This document shows positions 11,013-24,900 of a stretch of 64,000 nucleotides of DNA, piece after piece. Made by a program: the position numbers and the translations under genes. The DNA is taken from the NCBI GenBank assembly GCA_022496805.1, contig CM040088.1:26333501-26397500 (forward strand), in the 5' to 3' direction. The stretch comes from Pohlia nutans (Eukaryota; Streptophyta; Bryopsida; Bryales; Mniaceae). Numbering within the stretch: the first letter of the stretch is position 1; each line of letters starts with the position of its first letter. The notes under the pieces were generated by a model. That model had not been told where the DNA came from and searched no databases. It was given only the letters and a program-made list of their open reading frames with translations.

Positions 11013-12156
11013 TACGAACTAGTGTTAAAATTCCAGGAAAAAAATTTCAACTGTGCAAGGCTCTTCTCCTCCAGTCTCTCTCTGGTTTTTCCAGTCCAGC
11101 TTCTCCTTCTCCCTGTAAGATCTTCATTTTATTTGTTGGATCTGGGTAACTATGCTTTTTTCCCTGGTCACAGTATATGGCCATGGCAAAGGGCCTTTTA
11201 CTGGGCCACATTGTGTTGCAAGAAATTTCTTCTGTGGGTTGCCATTCAATGCTGAGACCCCAATCATGCAAAATCAAGGGAATCCAACATCAACTTTGTC
11301 GTGTTGCTAAATTATAAGTCTATTTTGAGCTTTAATTCCGTTGGCTGAAGTTCACCAGAATCACTACTTGCCATTCTTGAGTCTCTTGGAGGGCACAACA
11401 ACTACAGTATAGTAAGAGAAAGTGAAAACTTCCCCGGGACATCAAAATGATGTGCGCCTTGTGTGCGTGCATTGGGGCATGGTTTTTAATTACACATGTG
11501 CAGGTCTACAGTTAATTTTCTGTGCTCTAAAACCTGTGCTGCATATAAAGACTTATTATAATATGTACACTTGCAAGTCAATTAATTTTCAGAATTTCAA
11601 GGTCACATTTTGGCCAAAATAATGCATATCGGGGGTTTCTCTTTGCAGAAAAACATGCCAGATGAATGGAATGGAATGGAATGCAGAGAGTAAACATGTT
11701 GGAGACAAACATTACTGATCAGATTTGGGATCAAATCACTACGACGATCATAGTTGCACTGATTGCTACGTTTGGTAGCAACATCCAGGAGTAACTATAA
11801 CAACAGTAAGGCTCCTAAATGTTACTTAACAAACTGTAATGTTGCTTGAGTTACTCCCCTACGATGCTAAAATGAACGTAGCAAGTTCAGCAGGAGTTAC
11901 AGAAATGTACATTCTCACATTGACATCAAAAATGCCATCTTGAAGAGACAAGGACTAGGATGACCAGATTCACTTGCTCAAAGCATTTCCATTTTCTTTC
12001 AACGTTGTTGCTGTAGGACAAGCAGACATAAGTGAAGAAATGGCTCATAAGGAGAATGGCCTGATATGGGTATCACTTTTATGCATCTCACATAGTGTGA
12101 CTTATGTCTAACTCATTTTATGTGTGCTAGAAATTCTGTCTTTAACACCATGTATA
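11013..12156. other. Gene-less stretch
   Basis: Pyrimidine-rich patch near 11060-11110 and ordinary AT-rich sequence. Neither opposed frame at 11022-11277 resembles a known protein. Confidence 0.35.
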
Positions 12157-12568
12157 TAAGGTTGAGGTACCTAAAACCACCACAGCCCCCAAAACCACCA
12201 CACCCCACCAACCAGGAGGAGATCTAAAAGCGTATTGTCAGTCCAGATTTGGAGGACTAATTTGCTTACTGGTCACCTTGCTAGTGGGTGAAATCTGACA
12301 ATCATAGAATACGGTTTTGGGTTTGATGGTGAGCAAAATTTAGGATCAGCATTGTTGCTCATAGGAGATTCAGAGTTAGAAATGGGTCATACATTACTTT
12401 GCACTTTGAGATTTTCTATAAAATTGAGAATTGCAAATTTCATGATGCAAATTTTTGCATTCATCATGAAATCCTATTTTGAAGACTAGAATATTTTTGG
12501 GTGAATTTTTGAATTGCTAAATATAGGTCAGATTGCTTAAGTTGGTGGTTTTAGGTACCTCAACCTTA
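12157..12568. mobile_element. TA-flanked MITE with 25-base perfect ends
   Basis: The left end TAAGGTTGAGGTACCTAAAA(CCACC) is repeated perfectly inverted at the right end, closing ...CAACCTTA at 12568. TA at each edge is consistent with a TA target duplication (Tc1/mariner or Stowaway type). The interior is AT-rich and non-coding. Confidence 0.65.
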
Positions 12569-13090
12569 GTTGCAAGCCATAGTGTCTATAACACCCTCTA
12601 ATTTTTGTTTTTTTCTTACCAAAAAGATATTTCTCGAAAATCACACTATAGTTGGAGGGGGTACCCATATCAGGCCATCACCCATAAATTACCAGGTGGC
12701 AGGTGCAAGGTCGTCACAGCACCCAACAAGTCACCCGCCCGCCCATCCAGCCCGATTTGCCCATTCAATTAGCCTCCCACATGCCTGTTATCAAAATATT
12801 CAAACATATTCTCAGACTATTTAAGTACATTCACAAAATACTCCTATCAAAACCCTAATTTGTCCAACCCTAAAGGTGTAGAAGGATCGTCTTGTCCGCT
12901 TGTCTACGTCCGAAGGGCACATCCAATGATCCAAACCCACCCAATATGACAACGTTGACCAAGTGGATCTACACTTACCCAATCTAGAATCCAAGAAAGC
13001 CAACAGTAGATTAGGAACCTTAAAGAAACAAATATTTTAATTGGTTTTAATATCCTCTTTTAGAACAATGATTAGGAGACCTAATAATCA

Positions 13091-13633
13091 TTAACTCTTT
13101 AACATCCCGATTCAACACTGATTTTGAAAATGTGTTATAAAATGTTTGATGAATAACAAAAATGGAGTTGATGTACAAAGCTAAGTTGAAAATGTCAATG
13201 TGAAGATCACATTTGTATGGTTGGATTTATCATACTTTTTATTAATAAATTGTAATGAAAATTTCAAGATTTACTTTTGAATTTCAATTAAAAATCCCAA
13301 ATTAACCAAAAAAAATTTAATTGTAATGAATTTGAAATAACATGCACTATGAGATGGTATGATTTCCATTATTTAATTCTACTTATTTTGGAAAATCATG
13401 TTTAAGGTCTCACTTTTTGAACTAAGAATGAAACTTGACATAAACCAATTCTATTATTTAAAATAAAATCATAATATCTTATTTTGAAGATCCATACTGT
13501 ATAAATGATAGTCAACTAGCACAAGAACCAAGGAAAATTTGGATGGATGAAAATTGTCCATGTATGTAGTCAAGAGAATAATCTGAATCTGTTCATTGTC
13601 CACTATGTGGACACATGCGCGTCAAAGGGTTAA
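13091..13633. mobile_element. TTAA-flanked element, family B
   Basis: It starts TTAACTCTTTAACATCCC and ends CATGCGCGTCAAAGGGTTAA. The left two thirds align with 53852-54270 (ATTCAACACTG, ATGGAGTTGATGTAC, GTGAAGATCACAT and TCACTTTTTGAACTA blocks). Being complete, it predicts what is missing from the truncated copy at 53.9 kb. Confidence 0.6.
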
Positions 13634-13647
13634 TCATAGTCAATGCA

Positions 13648-14197
13648 TTAACCCCTAAGCGCTCAAACGACCATTTTCTGGTCGATGCCCGAATCTAACG
13701 GGCTGCCCGGAACAAACAAATATTTTTTTGAAAAAATAAAAAATATTTTAAAATACTACATCAAGTCTACTTTCTAACCCAATTTGAATTATGGCAATCC
13801 GAGTTAAACTCCACCCGGGAGAATTTTTCAAAGTAGATCACCTCAACATTATCTTAGTGTTATAAAATTTGCTATTTGGGGAAAGTAATGATGATCCCTC
13901 CATCATTTCTTTTGCTTTTTTGAAGTTTACAATAGATAGCCCAATTTTAACCAATCATACTAAATTTTGAACTCTAAAATTGAAAATTATAATTTATACA
14001 AATTTTCAAAGGTTAATGCTTTTAAATTCATTAAAAAATGATCTACAGTTATTTTTGGAAGTTTGACCGTACTGATAATTTGTAGAGATGATGCCCTACA
14101 TTTTGTCTGTTATTCCACACTTCATCAAACATATGGAAGGCACATAATATAACACATCTATGTTTTGTCCAATACCCCTCGGGCTTTTAGGGGTTAA
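13648..14197. mobile_element. TTAA-flanked element, family E
   Basis: TTAACCCCTAAGCGCTC at the left and GGGCTTTTAGGGGTTAA at the right. 550 bases, non-coding, 14 bases downstream of the family B element. Internal sequence does not match the other families in the window. Confidence 0.6.
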
Positions 14198-14465
14198 CAA
14201 GAATCAATGCATTACAAAAATGCTATAAGTATGCAGATTTTGAACATTAGAAACACAGCAGGCTTGGCTTGTGATCATCAGAACAGAACAGAGGTTGAGA
14301 GAGTGAAGTCTTAATCCTTGAGGCTGCCATAACATTGCATCGTAAAGGATGAAAAGAACTTGAGATACGTTGTGGTTTTTTAAAGAGAATGCAAAGTGAA
14401 ACTGGAATGGTAACTCAACTTGTGAAACTGGAATGGTAACTGTGTCTATGTATGCATGTGCAAAG

Positions 14466-14495
14466 AGGGTTTAGGGTTTAGGGTTTTAGGGTTTT
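14466..14495 (+). repeat. Short interstitial telomere-type repeat
   Basis: About four copies of the plant telomere unit TTTAGGG, two of them expanded to TTTTAGGG. Too short for a telomere; a repair-site insertion or a telo-box is more likely. Confidence 0.6.
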
Positions 14496-14639
14496 CACCA
14501 TGGACCGGTTTTTCTTGTGGGCTTTGATATTGATGTTATAAGCAGCGAGAACTGCAGTGTTGAATTATATTATATGTGTTTTATGTGCTAGGCACATTAT
14601 ATAGGATAGAAGATATTGTTTGCATCACTTTAAGCATTT

Positions 14640-14812
14640 TTTTTGGGGCACACAAGGGGAATAATCTCCAAGGCAAATCCCAAAGGTTGCATTAGGGTGG
14701 ATCATGTGGAAGAGACTTTGACTGCACGGGGATTTAAACTCTTGACCTCACCGGTGCTAAAAAGCACCCCTAGCTCTTTCCAAGGATAGTTTAGGGTCAT
14801 TTCGGACCTCAC
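14640..14812 (-). repeat. SINE-like dispersed repeat, copy 1
   Basis: On the minus strand it reads GGTCCGAAATGACCCTAAAC, then a pol III B-box-like GAGGTCAAGAGTTTAAATCCC. A related order of motifs occurs at 47317-47420 on the plus strand. tRNA relation is weak because the B box is degenerate. Confidence 0.35.
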
Positions 14813-15567
14813 TTTGAGCATTTTAACCATGTAGAAAACAATGTGATTTTGGAAGATTAGTATAGAGTTGTAAAGGGATCACTTTGGATAGAAGAACCGA
14901 ATCTTATGCAATCATCTAATTTCAAAATGGGAGGTTCTAGGCTAGTACTAGACAATGCCTTGGTTTCAATTCAAAGATCAACGGTTGTACGTAGTCAACC
15001 ATACTTTCACAAGATCAAATTTTTATCACTCAATATAAAATTCTGGTGCACTTATTCAAAGTGGGAGGTTGTAGACTACTATAAGTGAGAGTAGAAATTT
15101 TCATTTTCATTCAAATGTTAATGACCATAGACATTTAATCAAGTCATGCATAAATAGATATGATTTATGTTACTAACACGGATCAATACAGAAGATGGAA
15201 TTAGGTTCCTAATGATTTTAGTATCCTCTACCTTAGTCTTAGCACTTGGATGAATTTTTGGGCATAATAATAGTGAGCCTTCATAATTTAGGTGGGAAAA
15301 TTAAAAAGTGAAACTGTCTTTAGAAATATCTAACTTTGGACCAAAAAATATATTCTTTATGGTCAAAAATCCATCCATGGGTTTAGGTGCTAGACTTTGG
15401 AGCTAATAGAATCGCTCTAGGGAGTCCAAGCCACAAATAAGGGTAAAAAGGGTAGGAATTTAGTACCCGAGGAGGACAGTCAATTATTTATGTTGTAGTT
15501 TTTGCAGGTCTCACAAAATCGTGTGGGGAATGGACTATGCGGTGTTGCATTTTAGAAATGCATACAT

Positions 15568-16480
15568 CACTACTAGAAAATCCTACGACCAAATCAACCG
15601 GAAAGCAATGATTGCGGTAGTTGATTTGGTCGCGTTGACCTGGACATTTTCAAATTGAAATCTCTTGTTTTGGAACTGTTGATTTGGTCAAAATAATTTT
15701 ACTTAAAAAAAATAAAAAATCCATGATGAAATATATGAAACATGCCCCGAAATTTTTTGGCCTGTCTAAAGAATATTTTGATTGCCCAGAAGAAAATAAG
15801 GTTGCCAAGGGAAAAATAATTGGCTGCTCAAAGAAAATTAATTGGCTATTCGGGGAAAAGGTAGGCTTTTGGGGAAAAAAGAAATTGGTTTCTTGGGAAA
15901 AAGGTTGACTGCCCGGTTGAACTACTAGGGATGCCCAAACACCACTGTGGGATCCACCACGGTCTACGGTTCTCTTGACATTGGATGGAATCGAACCGAA
16001 GACAAAGCATTATAGCACCATACCATGTAGAATTCTTCATGCAAGTCAATGAATTCTTTTGTTAATTATAAATGAACATAACTACTGGGGATTTTTTTGC
16101 GATGTAAATTTAATTTTTTTTCAAATTTTTCTGCAATAGATTATGCAAGCTTTTTTGTATATGTAGAAAAAATTTCAAAAAAAATTTGATTTTGATGTGA
16201 TTTTTTTTGGATGAAATCGTAAAGGCTGGGATCTTCTTTTTTTCTTTTTTTAAATTTTTTTTTTTTACACAAGACTTTGGATATTTTTAGTGATGTCAAA
16301 AACTTCTTTTCCCAAATTTTGTTTTTGCAGTATGTCATGCAAGCTTTTGTATATGTAGAAAAGAATCCAAAGAATTTTGAATCTTTTTTTTGGACAAAAT
16401 CGTGATGGGTTGGAGTTTATTTATTTATTTATTTTTAGTTTGGATATTTTCAGTGATGTTAAAAAAATTCCAATGTTTAA
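15568..16480. repeat. CACTA-like end followed by internal tandem repeats
   Basis: It begins CACTACTAGAAAATCC after CAT, with GTTGATTTGGTCGCGTTGA shared with the CACTA miniature at 21170. Further in, 15945-16010 is the inverse of 41450-41510 (GTGGATC, TGTCAA, GATTCCA words). Two approximate 170-base units with TGCAAGCTTTTGTATATGTAGAAAA and AAATCGTGATGGGTTGGAG-like blocks lie at 16135-16480. The right terminus is not found. Confidence 0.45.
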
Positions 16481-16979
16481 ATTTATTTTATGTTAGAGAT
16501 TTTTTTTTTTTAATCAATTTTTCAATTTATTTTATGTTTAATTCAACCAAAAATCATTTTTTCCATTGTAAGTTTTATTTATGTTTTTGCAACTTTTTTC
16601 CCACTTTTTGACATTTCATCAAATATGCCTTTGTGTTTCAATTGAATTTTTTTGATTGTATATTAGAGAAATGAATTCTGGGTCTAATAACAAACAAAAT
16701 TAAGTATAACCTTGGATATTCGCCTTGAAATGAAGTAATGAAAGAGAGGTTTATAGAAATATAGAATGAAAGTAAAAAAATGAATTGGCAAGTACATGAC
16801 TTTGGGATTGAATGAAGTCAATTTCAATGGTCAAAATGTTGTAGCAAGCATTTAAAAGCTTTTGCAAATTTATTTTTTAAAAGGTTACTCAAATTGAGTT
16901 CAAAGAGAGTTAGATTTTAATGATTAATGCAAGAGGAGGTATACTAAAAATTGTACAAGTTCAACAAAATTCAGAAACC

Positions 16980-17560
16980 CTACCAAAAAATCTCCAGTTT
17001 GCACACTTTCAGCTTTAAATAAGAACGCCGTGAAGTCTTCTCGATTTGCCAATCTTTTGTCAATACAAACTCATAATTATTCGTCAAGCTCAAACTCACG
17101 TCTGTCAATACGCAACGACTTGAAGGAGAAGGTTGGAATTCAGTTGCCACCAACGATTCCTCAATAAATGCGTCAATCTTGTAAGTTGTTTCGATCATCG
17201 CTAAGCAAACGATCAACAATGAACAACAATACTTGTAAGTCCCAACTACACGAGGCACCTGAGGTCTCCTGATGCGCACTCCACGTTCCCAACTGACTTA
17301 ACAATAAAGAAATTCTAAACCCTAACCCCGGCTATTACCCCTCGGGCGCATCTCGCAACGAGAGAGACGAAGTTCTCCTCGGCTGTTTCCAGGTTGTTCC
17401 CTGTTCTTTTCCTGCTTGAATGCCACATACCTCCTTTTCAACTGTCATTTAATCGACAGAAACTACTCTGTAAGCCCGAGTTACACGCGGACCCGCTCAA
17501 ATTTTTCCCAGTTCTGCGTTTTGTGCCACCTCTTCCGGACCCCAGTCACTTGCAATTCAA
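16980..17560. other. GC-richer island, possible gene relic
   Basis: Locally richer in CpG than its surroundings, with a 99-codon minus-strand frame (16980-17279) and a 101-codon plus-strand frame (17394-17699). Neither shows a domain, and I cannot assemble a spliced model. It could be the remains of a promoter or first exon. Confidence 0.2.
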
Positions 17561-18198
17561 TGAATTTTGGGGTCATAGTGTTTCTTTTTTAAGCAATAAA
17601 AAGCCAAACTGCTCGATATGTAATTGTTTGGCTACAAATAGTATGAAATTTAAAAGATTTTTTTGGATGAAAAAACCAAATGTTATATGTTTTTCATAAA
17701 AGCATTGGATGAAGCAACCAAAATTTGAATGAAATTTTGATTGTATGTCTAAAATATGGATCAATGTAGAAATATTTGGCTTCAACATTATACTTTATGG
17801 TGCTACCTATGCATTGGCGCAAATATGAAAAAAAAACCCTGGTCACTACTGACATTGACAAATTTATGTGTGGCAAAGTATAACGTTAAAGTCCTGAAAA
17901 TTAGGAATTTCAAGTGCTCAAAGTTTTTAGTCGCCTCATAACGCTGAAATCTAGGATACCGGTATATACAGATATGAGATTTTGGATAATTGTTTCAAAT
18001 CGCTCCAATTATACACGGGTGTCTCAGACAACTCTAGATCCTAAGTGCTGTACTATACAATCTAGGATGGGTATAGATGCAAGATTTGAGAGGAGTGAAA
18101 TAAATAGCTCCCTGACTTCTAAGCAGACATATCAAACCCTTTTCTAAATATGTTAATTTTGTGGAGTTATGTTAATTCTAGAGGGTGCGTGCACTCTA

Positions 18199-19033
18199 CA
18201 GTGCCCTCTAGTAAGTAAGGTAACCCCACTTTCAAACTTCACACTAAAACATTTATCACTCAATACGTCAATTTGCCAACCTCGAAATTTTGTACATACC
18301 ACTGCTTGAACATGAAGCATTTGTGGGCCAAATTTGGTATCTTGAAAATGCATGGTTTATGAAATAATGTTGATTTGCTAACTTTTAGGCCTCTTTCTAA
18401 AAAAAACATATTTAATACACAACAATTGTCAAAGATCCAAATTTTTGGTAGAAGGTAGAAATTGTAGCAAGGAACAATGTGGAGTTACAAAGATATTAAT
18501 ACTCCTAGGTTTTTTTTATCCATAGGCAATTCAATTTTTTTTAATGAAGCCAAAGTTTAATTTGATCATACATTAAAGTAATTTTCCCACATGTGTCACT
18601 TTTTTTATAACACCATGTTGTTATGGTAAGGAACCATATAGTGTCACAAAAAAAAGAAAAGAAAAAAGGTCAATTACTTCATTATATAATTAAACTAACA
18701 TTTGGCGTTATTAAAAAAAAATTGAATTGCTTGTGGATAAAAAAATACCTAGGAATATCATTATTTTTTATAATTCCATATTGTTTCTTATTGCAACTTC
18801 TACTTTCTACCAAAAATTTGGATCCTTGATAGCCATTGTGTAGCATATATGATTTTTTTCAAAAGAGGTCTGAAAGTTGGCAAATCAATATTATTTCATA
18901 AACCATGCATTTTCAAGATACCAAATTTGGCCCACAAGTGCTTCATGTTCAAGTAGTGATATGTGCAAAGTTTCGAGGTTGGCAAATTGACAAAGTAAGT
19001 TTGATAAATGCCCTTACTTACTAGAGGGCATTG
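18199..19033. mobile_element. TA-flanked long-arm fold-back element
   Basis: Left CAGTGCCCTCTAGTAAGTAAGG and right CCTTACTTACTAGAGGGCATTG are inverse ends. The arms stay complementary for roughly 280 bases each (TTGCCAACCTCGAAATTTTG, CCAAATTTGGTATCTTGAAA, CCAAATTTTTGGTAGAA blocks). TA sits outside both ends, and CAGTG after TA is typical of Tc1/mariner termini. No transposase. Confidence 0.65.
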
Positions 19034-20263
19034 TACATTATGTTTGAGAATCACATGCATTCATGACTCCTTAAAACTCCATGTATACGAGGGTTTATAT
19101 GTCTAAACACCTTTGTATATAGATTTATTATGTCCTAAATATATGTTTAATTTAAGTATATGTTGATATTTTCAGCTCTAAATATGTTTATTGTATGTAT
19201 AGGTAGTATGGAAATGTTCAAATTAATACCCCTTTTGTGCACTCACGTATACTCGTACGTGCTTAGTACAGTGCACCCCCGAGATGCTAATGTAACAAAT
19301 GAAGCCATTAAAATAAATGGTGAGCAAGTGCACTCACACGTTACATCTTGTTTACAAAGCAATATGATCGACATCCAAGCCGACATCATGTTTCTAGTAT
19401 GCAACTGATCGTGACATCATCGCCTTTAAGACTTGAGATGTCCATGGCATGATAAGGCATTGACCTAGACGTGATCAATCTGTGCTGCCATTTCACTACT
19501 AGAACACTATCTTAAGAGAATTACAAAGTCTGACCGCTCTCTCTTCGTTCGTGTTGAGAAATGCTCTCATGAAAGCATCAATTAAAATCACCAAGTCACA
19601 AAAAGATGGTTATGAATTGGTAAAGTAGAGGCATCTAAACTGCCCACCCCCATTTTGGTCTTGTAGGTGTTCTCAATAACTGCCACCTAAAGAATTTAAA
19701 TCCAATCACTTGCAATTTTCAAAGAACCTAAACATGATTACTTGTTATTCAATTAGAGGTTTCTAAAAATGGGTAGAATTGGGGTCATGTAAGATGCAAT
19801 TCATGATACTTTTTGTGTTGAAAAAAACACCACCTTTATGATACAAGTGGTGTATGACTAATTTTTTGCTTTCAAAATTCATATCTTATTGTGCAACACT
19901 AAGATGCAAACTTGGTGAACATCGATAAACTGTGCGTGAAGATGAGACCTACCACAATGTTGCCAATGAAATTTCATTTAGTTGTCTCCAAAACTAATCA
20001 TTAAAAATGGTTGTGAAATGCCGCTAGCTTACCTTCATTTACTACGCACCAAATCAAGCATTGTTGAAGATTTGAGTGCACTTGTATGAAATTATGAGTG
20101 GGGAATTTGCTCATGTTTTATGTTAGGGATCACTACCTTTTTTAAGGTAGATGAACCGAAGTTCAATCTTTATACGCGGTACTTTTTAGGGAGAATCTTA
20201 GGGAGAATTTGGCTAAAGTTTGATAGGGAAAAAAAAGCCTAGATAGGGATGTGAAGATGTTTA

Positions 20264-20322
20264 TAATACGCAATTCGCAAATTATGCACTTGGCCAAGTG
20301 CGGTCATTTCGGGGACTAATTG
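20264..20322. repeat. Terminal fragment of the long-TIR fold-back family
   Basis: AATACGCAATTCGCAAATTATGCACTTGGCCAAGTGC resembles the TIR tips at 4683 and 26265. The rest of the element is not recognisable here. Confidence 0.5.
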
Positions 20323-20617
20323 TGCCCAAAAATTCAAAAATCATTTTTATTTATTTTAAAAAGGTGCAATTTTTGTCTTTGGTGAAAAGTGCATTGTATT
20401 GCAATAAATCAAATATATTTAGAATTTTCAATAATAAAATGTGAATTTCATGCAATTTTTTAATTTTGCAAAGTGTCTTTCATAAAACTCTTTCAAAAAT
20501 GCAATAAATATTCAACATTTTATTATCTTTCAACATCATTATTTCCATTCTCCTCGTATTATATTCGCAATACATTTTTGTGCAACGATATCATTACTCC
20601 ACATATCCACATAAAGT

Positions 20618-20662
20618 ATGGACACACACATGGACACACACACACACATATGTATATATATG
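20618..20662. repeat. CA-rich microsatellite
   Basis: Interrupted GGACACACACATGGACACACACACACACATATGTATATATA run. Confidence 0.7.
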
Positions 20663-21169
20663 ATAAATAAGTACAAGTCGGCCATTTGAAGTGCAACCAA
20701 TAGCACTAATGCACACAATCTAAAAAAACTACTACTTGAAGGTAAACTGGGTCTCCAGGATCCTCTCAAATGACTGTGTTCCGTTGTCTAGACTCTACAC
20801 GTTGTTCTTCCAACCTTGTACAAACATCTGAAGCAATCTCGGGATCTGTATCGTCCAAAGTCTGAGCCACCGTGGCATTGGCTGTCAGAGATGATATTTA
20901 CTGCACAGATGACACACCTCCAATTCTATGATGGATGTATTAGACTCCATCAAGGTCATAGTATGTAGAATCAATTTAGCTGCAAGTATTATACCTCGGT
21001 CTAATATGGTCGAATGAAACGGATGTGGGGTGGATTCAATATTCTCAACTACTCCTTGTCTTGACAACACCTCAAATCCACCCGTCTCTAGCCCTAATTG
21101 TGGCAACACTTCCATGTCACACGAAACTAATGAATCCGGTATTGAAAGTGCTCTTGATAGACGGGGAAG

Positions 21170-21320
21170 CACTACTATAAAATCCAACTGTTCTGTTGAT
21201 TCGGTCGCGTTGATGCATGACACTTTTCTGTTGATTTGGACAAAAATCTGTTGATTTGGACAAAAACGCGACCATATCAACGCGACCGAATCAACAAAAC
21301 AGTTGGATTTTCTAGTAGTG
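21170..21320. mobile_element. CACTA-type miniature element with AAG target duplication
   Basis: It starts CACTACTATAAAATCCAACTG and ends CAGTTGGATTTTCTAGTAGTG, an almost perfect inverted repeat. The AAG before 21170 is repeated at 21321-21323, matching the 3-base duplication of CACTA/CMC elements. The arms contain TTGATTCGGTCGCGTTGA on both sides. Confidence 0.8.
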
Positions 21321-21989
21321 AAGAAATGTGGATACACTTGCACATCTGTTAGCTGGGTTTGTCCATAGAAGTCGCTGATAACAATAAGTGAGTCAAACAG
21401 GATCTAAAAGGAGAGGGCAACAAAGTTTACCAAGGGAGGTTATAGGGAATATTTGGATATAATCAGACTTAGTGGGCTAGGACAACTTCTACTGCTATGG
21501 TAACCAAGCCAGTCAATGTTGCCCTTGATTCGTTAACAGCTTGGAATAAGGTTTAGACGACATGGAATGCAGACCTTGGCTGGCTAGTTAGACGTCCAAG
21601 TATGAAAATACGTAGAGAGACCTTTTTAGAGTATAAGGTTAGACTTCACAGACAACAAGGGGAGTGAGATACTTTAGGACAGATCTGAGCATTCTAAGAT
21701 AGAAAGCAAGTACTTAGGATAAACAAGCTGCTAGAGGGGTATAGTTTACTTCTAGAGCGAAGGAGAACTTCAATCGTTGATGTCCATGACATAGCAATCA
21801 CATGGTAGACAAAGACAACTCATGGCTAGGTAGTGCGGGATAGAGTTTCTTGGAGTAACATAGTTGAGACACAATTTAGGTAATAAGAGAAACAAGCAGT
21901 ATTGAGAGACAGTGAGGAAGCAAGCAAGTGAAGAGAAAAAGAGACAATCATTCATTCCTTAGTCCCCAAGGGAATAGAAAATACATGTA

Positions 21990-24900
21990 CGTACAATACT
22001 ATGCACAACAGTGATACAAAATCCAAGCAAGACTATGACCTAGTTCGGATGAATGAACGAGTGATTGTTTTTCTAACTGCCTGCCTTTCTTATACTGTTC
22101 TATCCTAACTATGCGTGGGCACTGCCAGTGCCACCGCTTGTCGTCCCTGTCGTCCTTGATCGCCATGGCTCATCCTTGCTATGGTGTGCGGTAGCAACAT
22201 CTGAGAATATAACCTTGTGCTCCAAAGAATTTGCAAGTATCTCTATAATTTCTTCAGAATAGGTGCTCAAGTCTCCCATCTCCATAGTTCCTCTCTCTTC
22301 CATGGTTCCATCAACATCTATGAACTACAGTGCGTCTCCTCATGCATCTAAAGTTCCACCGGCATCCTACCCCTTTGAAGAGCATTCGGTATATGCAGAA
22401 CTCTCTACACCAACAACTGGCTAAGGACTCAGTGTTGCAACAACCTCATACCTCTAACTCAACCATGTCGTGTTGTCGTGTTGTCACACGCTCCAGGCTA
22501 TGTTTTTGTGAGTTTTTTCTTTGTCATGTGTGTCCCTAGAACCTAACGACACCTCTACATGTTGTACAGTATCTATACTACGCTGTGTAGCAGACGGCTC
22601 TCCTTTAGAATCGTCACATGTTTCAACTGTTTATACTGTCCATCAATCATGTGCTCCCACGTGTAGGCCAAATTGTTGAAGGGCCTACAGTAGCCCAAGG
22701 CTGAGTAGTAGCACCAGATGGCCAATCCATATCACACCTGTACTTCTCCGCATATGCATTCGTTAATAATATAGTACATGTGCTTGAGCTATCAATGACA
22801 ATGATCTGGCTACCCACAAAATCGCCCTACACTATGTCTGGTATGGCCGCGGTGATGCAAAAGCCACAAGACCCCACTTCTTCAGCAAATACATCTGCAA
22901 AAGCCTCTGCAACAATGTTGGAGGCCTCTCAAATGGATCCGTTATACACGGTGCTCTAGCCTCAGTCTTTGAGTCCATGAGCACATTAGAAAGCTTCCCC
23001 GTGTCCTTTCAAACATCTTGCGATGCTTTGTCCCTGCGTAGATGTGTCAATACAACTGTCACATCTTTAATAGCCCATCTTGCTTACTCCACTTTCCCCT
23101 CATGCCATAAATTATGTTCATATCCATTGATTGCACCTGACTAAAACACCCACACTCTTCTAAAACACACGCTCTCCTTTGGTACGTGCAAGGCGTTATG
23201 CAACCTGTCCTCAAAGTGCACTTCGGGTGGAAATAAGAAAATGACGTTCCACTTATAAATACCCAATATCCACTTTTGCAACCGCTCCAACATATGAGCA
23301 TAATCGTCATCTCCCAAAGCATTGTCCTTGCGCAGTGATGATCTCCGCCTTCAATCAATAATCTATAAGCATGGTTCTCTAAGCTCTATGTGATTCTTTG
23401 TGAAAAAAAAACCCCTCGACCTCGTATCGGAAACATTATCAAAGTATGGCCTCATGTTCTGATGGATACACAAAACTGCCAATTTGATCGCGAGGCTCCG
23501 AGATCTCCAATATCTCGGGCATGCCCTCGGTATCCACGGCCACTGGTTGCTACTGTATGATCAATGGAGGTACAAGGGGATCTAATTTCTTCAACGCTCT
23601 CACTGCACGGACCAATTGAGTAGCTCAAACTTTTTTCATATCCATCCCGATATTCTCTTTTAGCTCCTACTAGATCTCCACAATATCACCTCCATATCGT
23701 CCGACTGGAATGACAAAGAACTCCCCCATTGTCGGTACAGGGCGTTCTCGGTCCTTCACTATCAACCACCTCCACGCATTTTGTACCTCTTCTCTCCACT
23801 GTATCTAATTAGGCAATTAGCCACTGACGCCAAAGTCTCGTTTGTTGAATTAGAGTTGTTGTTGCTGTTGAAATAGTACTTCTGCATAGTTTGGTTCCCT
23901 CCATGCATTGGCTCTGTTGCCAGATCCTTCGTCATCCGAAAATAATATTGAATTGGCTTCCTCAACAATGGTCTAAATCAATTCTTCTCTATCATCTTCC
24001 GCCCCGCTCGCAGGTCCACGGTATCATTCAAACTGTTTTTGGACGCATATTCTTTCCATTTCATCTCTTCTTTGCTGAACCACAAGAACCCGCTCTCATA
24101 ATTGGAACACATCAGCAGTACTGCCTCATAGCACTCATCGTCTATGTGCCATACATGTTGGATATGATCTACCATATGTTTTGCCAACGTTGCCATGCCT
24201 ACCTTGTTGTCCTTCATACTTGCAGTTAGATGCAGTGTACTCGCGGCCATCATCAACGCCCAACTATGCTACTCATCGTTGTCTTGCGCATGCTAATCCA
24301 GTTTGCCACGTGCAATCCAAATAGCCCAAAGCTTCATGAGGTCCTCTACCATCGTGGTGTAGAACTACCTCTTGAACTCCTTGGCATTGATCCTCATTGA
24401 AGCATTGATGTACAAATGGGATTGTTGTACACCACAAACTTAGTTCTCTGTACTACAAACATTTCCTGGTACTCTTCTTCTAATAACGACCACGCATAAT
24501 GCTCGATCTTCACGTTCATGCAAGCTTGAACAATGTGTTGTCCATCTACTGGCTTCTAAATGATGTTGATCTCCAACCAATTGGCCGTAGAACCAAGAAC
24601 ATTATCTCCAGGCATTGCCTCCGCAGAATACAAATATGCAGCGTTAAATTCTCGAACTACGTTATCCTATGAGAATGACACCTCCCTCCTCCGGCTTTCA
24701 CTGTTCGGTCCCGTATCCTCCACATGTAGCTAATGGGCTTTAAAATCAACAAACTTATCAAGTCTTTGTCTTTCCTCTCAACCGTTAAAACATGTCCGAC
24801 ACCCTCACTCTAGTCAACATGCACTGGTTCATCTAAGGATTCTCCACTACATGGATGTTCTTCATTTCAGCATTGAATATCGCTTCCGCTCTCCAAATGT

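Noticed and set aside
14640..14812. tRNA gene
   Set aside because: Only a degenerate B-box-like word; no cloverleaf or A box could be laid out.
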